In this document: in pieces, positions 41,640 to 45,100 of the stretch | How the letters are laid out: every line of letters starts with the position of its first letter | Position numbering within the stretch: position 1 is the stretch's first letter | From: Rodentibacter caecimuris | Lineage (GTDB): Bacteria > Pseudomonadota > Gammaproteobacteria > Enterobacterales > Pasteurellaceae | Assembly: GCA_001998905.1 (NCBI GenBank) | Contig: MLAA01000036.1 | Location: 1 to 45,100 of the forward strand | Direction of reading: 5' to 3' | Length of the DNA: 45,100 nucleotides | Notes under the pieces: generated by a model | Databases searched by the model: none | What the model was told of the DNA's origin: nothing | What the model saw: the letters and a program-made list of their open reading frames with translations, nothing else | Program-made: the position numbers and the translations under genes

Positions 41640-42319
41640 TAAAGTTCTATGTGTAAAATAATGCAACTTTCTCGTACTTGGCTGCACTTTATTGTTATTG
41701 AGTGGTAGCATTATTTAATGCCAATTAGATTATTTAACTGTTTTACGATATTTTTATGTCCAGTGTATAAAGATAGAGCTCAAATTGGTTAATCTTAATT
41801 ATTAATTAACACACATATAATTTTATCTCTTCATTTTTTCTTGCCTTTAATCCCACAGTTCGGTTTAACTTGTTGGGTATCGGAATCAATAATAAAATCA
41901 TGAAATTCTTGTGTTCACTGTACTATAATTACGCTCGCCTTTCATCACTATAAAACACTTATCTTTATGAGGAATATCCATTAAATATAAAATATCGGTA
42001 CAATTTCCAACAGCTTGATATTTCAGCCCTTCTTGTTGTAATGCAACTAGCCAGCTATCTAGAATCATAGGTGTATAAGCGTGGAGAATAGCAGGATGAT
42101 GATTTGGTTGTAGGAGGTAACATAATTAAGATATGGTCTGATTAAAGTGATGAGGATATAAATAATTCCATTCAATGGTAATGCTTGCTTGATAAGCTAA
42201 TGATCAAATTCCGGACTCTCATCAAGTGCAATGATTCTAGGTCCTTTATCTTAAAAACGCTGATTAGAAAGTAAAAGAGTGGTTATTATAGAAGGTCTTT
42301 TATTACCCTAAGATCCCAA
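41640..42319 (-). pseudogene. Remnant of an unidentified gene downstream of the lipase gene
   Basis: No intact frame covers this 680-bp stretch, but the minus strand has a clear coding relic. An uninterrupted block of about 71 codons (42113-41898) reads LQPNHHPAILHAYTPMILDS and on through GNCTDILYLMDIPHKDKCF. A shift of frame then leads to EFHDFIIDSDTQQVKPNCGI and a TGA at 41831. Upstream, GPRIIALDESPEFD (near 42250-42205) is in another frame. At least two frameshifts are needed to join them. I do not recognise the family. Positioned downstream of the lipase, it may once have been part of the same cluster. The 190 bp next to tusB show nothing. Confidence 0.6.
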
Positions 42320-43840
42320 TTAAGATTTATACCTTTTTATCAAATCTTTTAATTGTTTTTCAATATCAGGATGCCCAATATGCTTAGAATAAAGCTCATA
42401 TTGATTAATTGTCGTTTTATCCAGTTTTTCCAATTTGGCAAGAATATTTTGATATGATTTTTCGATTTGTTTTTTATTGGCGATTAGCTTGTAGTATTGA
42501 GAATACGTTGGCGGCGACAACATCATCATAGTAAACACAAGAAGATTATTGGAAACTTTAAGCAATGAATCAATTTCCTGTTGCACTTCCTTAATTCTTT
42601 TCTTAAGAAAAGAATTTAAAGGGTGCTCCTGACAACTCTCTGGTGTTGTCCCTATACAATGATTATCGGTATAAAAACGATATAACTCAATAAGTACTGT
42701 TTTTACATTATCTAAATAGGCATTGATACTATGTGTTCGTGGATCACCGATTTTATGTGCTCGATCAGGACTAGATTTTGCTTCTTCCCCTGTTTGAATA
42801 GAAGCATGTAATTGTGTAATTTCATGTTGAAAGAAAGGTAACATGAGTACGCGTTTATTCTCATTAATAAATTGGCATAATGTCCCGTGGTGAGTATAAA
42901 GATCGCCCTTGATATTAATTAATCCGTTATAATTATCCCTAAAAAGAGGGAATAGCACGGCATTTTCAATGGTTTGTCGAGCGAGGGTTTTGATGCTACC
43001 ATCAAGAATTCTCCCCGGCACAGCAGGTACGATGTCGCCACCGTTTACATGACGAAAATGGGTAAACCGATTAGCATAATAATTGGCAAAATGTACATTG
43101 CCGACGCGGGGTGAGCCATAGGTATAGAGCAATGGCTTTAAGCCTTTTTCATAAAGGTACGCTGCTAGTATAGTAGCCACTGCACCGCCTAAACTATGCC
43201 CGGTGAGATAGAGTTCTTTTCCTTTTATTTGGTTTAAAAATTTTTTAAATAAATCATCGTCAATGATTGCCTTAGCCTGTGTATAAAATCCTTTATGAAA
43301 TTCACCTTTAATATTAAATTGGGATTTCACCTGTTCAGCATCTGCATCAATAATAACACCATCATGCCAAAGTTCATAAGTACCCCGTACCGCAATCACT
43401 GCACGTTTATCATCACAATAAAATAAAGCGGCAGTGCTGGTTACTTTATCATCCACATAACCTGTTTTAGCTCCAGGGTATTGAATACCATTTCCAATAT
43501 CAACTAAGGTGATAAAAGGTGTTAGCCCTGTTGTCATCTTTTTAGTACCTTCATCAGTGATTCGGGTCATTTTTACATGATTCCAATCATCATTCATGTG
43601 GCATACAGTAAAAGGGTTTTGGGCTTTTTTAATAAATTGGCGAAAATTAAAGTCAACAATATTAAAACTATCATATTTGTCATCTTATAGTGCAACTTTG
43701 CTATAAGCTAACCGGGATAAATAAGCCAAATTATAAGCATTAATATAATTATAGTTTTCCGTATGTTTCAGCCATAAGGTATATTCAACATTACGACAGG
43801 AATTAGCTAAATCCGTTATTTTATATCCGACCCCTGACAT
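42320..43840 (-). pseudogene. Class 3 lipase with one in-frame stop, possible antibacterial effector
   Basis: The alpha/beta-hydrolase domain is complete: nucleophile in LTGHSLGGAV, aspartate in NGGDIVPAVPG and histidine in YTHHGT. Counted from the ATG at 43840 these are Ser216, Asp269 and His317 or 318 of 506 codons. That ATG overlaps the stop of the upstream gene (TAATG) and follows a GGAG site. Codon 52 is TAA (43687-43685). A restart at codon 82 (43597) would leave a 425-residue protein with the catalytic core but without the first 81 residues. No signal peptide is seen. The C-terminal 170 residues are helical and unlike known domains. Lipases of this class serve as type VI secretion effectors in other bacteria, but no secretion genes are visible here. 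Confidence 0.75.
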
Positions 43841-44695
43841 TATTCCTCTCCTTTTTGATAAAGTTCTATAAACTTTTCTGGCTCAAGAGAGTTTATATTG
43901 AATTTGGGTAAATTTGTTTTGCTACAATAGCTTTCATTGTCACAATATATTTTCTTACTGATCTTAAAGTTGAATTTAATATTTGGATTATCTCTCCAAA
44001 ACTCTCTAGTGTAATTTATATATGAATTATACAACATAGTTTTTTTATTTTATTTTCAATAGAAGATGAACTACATATTAATGATTTTATATTTTTTATA
44101 TTATCAAATTCATCCTCCCAGTTTGCTTTGTGGCAAAAAATATTATAATTTAATTTGTTTACATAATTAATACTTTTTCTTTCTGATTCTAATTCATTAT
44201 CTCTAATTAAAGAGATCACTGCTACTCTTGACCCTCTTGAAATAATTCGTCTGTAAATTTTAGTCTTACCTGTATAAGGCTTCTGGTTTAACCTAGGATC
44301 ATCACTTTTCTCTTCAATATAAAGCTGTCCTCCACCCCACTGGAATACATACAATTTCCGAGCTTAAATCTATTCGGGTAGCGAATTATGTAGCTATTTC
44401 CATTATTTGTTTCTTCTGCAATAAATTCCTTATAAATTTCCTTTCTTATCCTTGATGTTCCATCAACTACGGAAACTACATTGGGCTTATAACAATCTTC
44501 ACTATCTCCGGAACCATAATAAGTAACCCAATATTCAGGGCGATAATCTATCGGTTTTTCACCGTAAAAGGTTCGCCACTGTGTTTCAGTGTAATCCGGT
44601 TCTTCAGTTTGGTGAGTATGTTCTGCATAGCAAGTTGATGCTATAGATAAAGTAGTGAATAAATACAATATTGTTTTTTTATAATGTCTAATCAT
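43840..44695 (-). pseudogene. Frameshifted exported protein, candidate immunity partner of the lipase
   Basis: Three pieces in different frames make one gene: 44695 to about 44345, about 44350 to 44040, and 44037 to 43840. Both joins need a -1 shift; the second falls in a run of seven A (minus strand) at 44046-44040. The first piece has a clear signal peptide (TTLSIASTCYA, cleavage after residue 24). The mature part has about 260 residues, is tyrosine- and cysteine-rich, and matches no family I know. It stops exactly at the lipase start. A periplasmic protein encoded directly upstream of a lipase fits the pattern of immunity proteins for lipase effectors; this is inference. Confidence 0.65.
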
Positions 44696-44697
44696 GA

Positions 44698-44803
44698 TTA
44701 ATTACCTTCTTTATCATTTTCCGTATGTTTTAGCCATAAAGTATATTCAACATTATGACAGAAATTAACTAGCTCCGTTACTTTATAATCCATATTCTGA
44801 CAT
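44698..44803 (-). pseudogene. 5' fragment of a second lipase gene copy
   Basis: The minus strand encodes a short open frame (44793-44698) that includes NVEYTLWLKHTEN, identical to residues of the intact-length lipase N-terminus (43840 onward). It ends after 31 codons, 2 nt before the start of the exported-protein gene. The full start ATG at 44803 is followed by a frameshift. This is what is left of a duplicated lipase gene after most of it was lost. Confidence 0.75.
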
Positions 44804-45100
44804 GATTTATCTCCTTTTTGATAAAGTTTAGGAGCAAGTACCTTTTCATCTAATTTCATCAAATGATTTTTTTGCAATATTCATCTTGTGTACAATAAAT
44901 TTTTGAGCTAACTTTAAAATTAATACGAATTCTAGGGGTGTTTTCCCAAAAATTAATAGTGTAAGTTGTATATTAATTATAGGTTAAGAGTTTATTTATT
45001 CCATTTTCAATATACGCTGAGGAACACATCAATGATTTTATATTTGGAATTTCATTAAATATATCTTCTTTATCTATTTTATGGCAAAAAATATTATAAT
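44804..45100 (-). pseudogene. Second, diverged copy of the exported partner gene (partial)
   Basis: The minus strand here repeats the C-terminal third of the gene at 43840-44695. Aligned stretches are NYNIFCHKANWEDEF with YNIFCHKIDKEDIF, NIKSLICSSSSIEN with NIKSLMCSSAYIEN, and ISKKIYCDNESYC with VSSKIYCTQDEYC. This copy has an in-frame TAA after LLTYN and then a -1 shift at a run of seven A (44873-44867), after which it ends in LYQKGDKS, like LYQKGEE of the first copy. The gene continues past the window edge. Confidence 0.7.

Overview
The window reads as chromosomal DNA of a Pasteurellaceae bacterium. It is AT-rich, its protein-coding genes are closest to Haemophilus/Pasteurella-type relatives, and it carries about twenty copies of the 9-mer AAGTGCGGT or its complement, the Hin-type DNA uptake signal. 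The genus cannot be fixed from the sequence alone. Several decayed genes suggest a host-adapted lineage.

Region 1 (1-9566, all on the minus strand) is an L-fucose catabolic cluster read in the order fucR, fucI, aldA, fucK, a cytoplasmic GH29 alpha-L-fucosidase, a PTS EIIC permease of the lactose/cellobiose type, fucU, fucA. No FucP symporter is present. The fucosidase and PTS permease suggest that a fucosylated sugar is imported and cleaved inside the cell. Fucose is then isomerised, phosphorylated and split, and lactaldehyde is oxidised by AldA. A perfect CRP consensus site lies upstream of fucI.

Region 2 (9820-23563) holds glmU, facing the complete ATP synthase operon atpIBEFHAGDC, then rsmG and mnmG. 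The 405-bp space between mnmG and recQ has DnaA boxes, dense GATC sites and AT-rich 13-mers, and is the likely chromosomal origin oriC. recQ and cyaY follow. Region 3 (23629-26980) is lptM, lysA, recA (with a LexA box and an unusual N-terminal extension) and recX. Region 4 (27027-33557, minus) is the phosphate regulon phoU / pstSCAB-phoBR, with matching Pho-box promoters in front of phoU and of pstS.

Region 5 (33600-39050) has about 0.7 kb of decayed DNA, an oxyR-fabR-scsD-like gene chain with overlapping stop/start codons, a divergent peroxiredoxin-glutaredoxin fusion gene, a badly broken S8 subtilisin-type protease gene, and slyX. Region 6 (39143-41639) is fkpA, a yheO-type regulator and tusDCB. 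After tusB the core gene order stops.

Region 7 (41640-45100, minus) is accessory DNA: an unidentified gene remnant, a class 3 lipase gene interrupted by one stop codon, a partner gene with a signal peptide that is broken by two frameshifts, and a second diverged copy of the partner plus lipase start. The layout looks like a duplicated toxin (lipase)/periplasmic-immunity pair that is decaying. It is the least explained part of the window.
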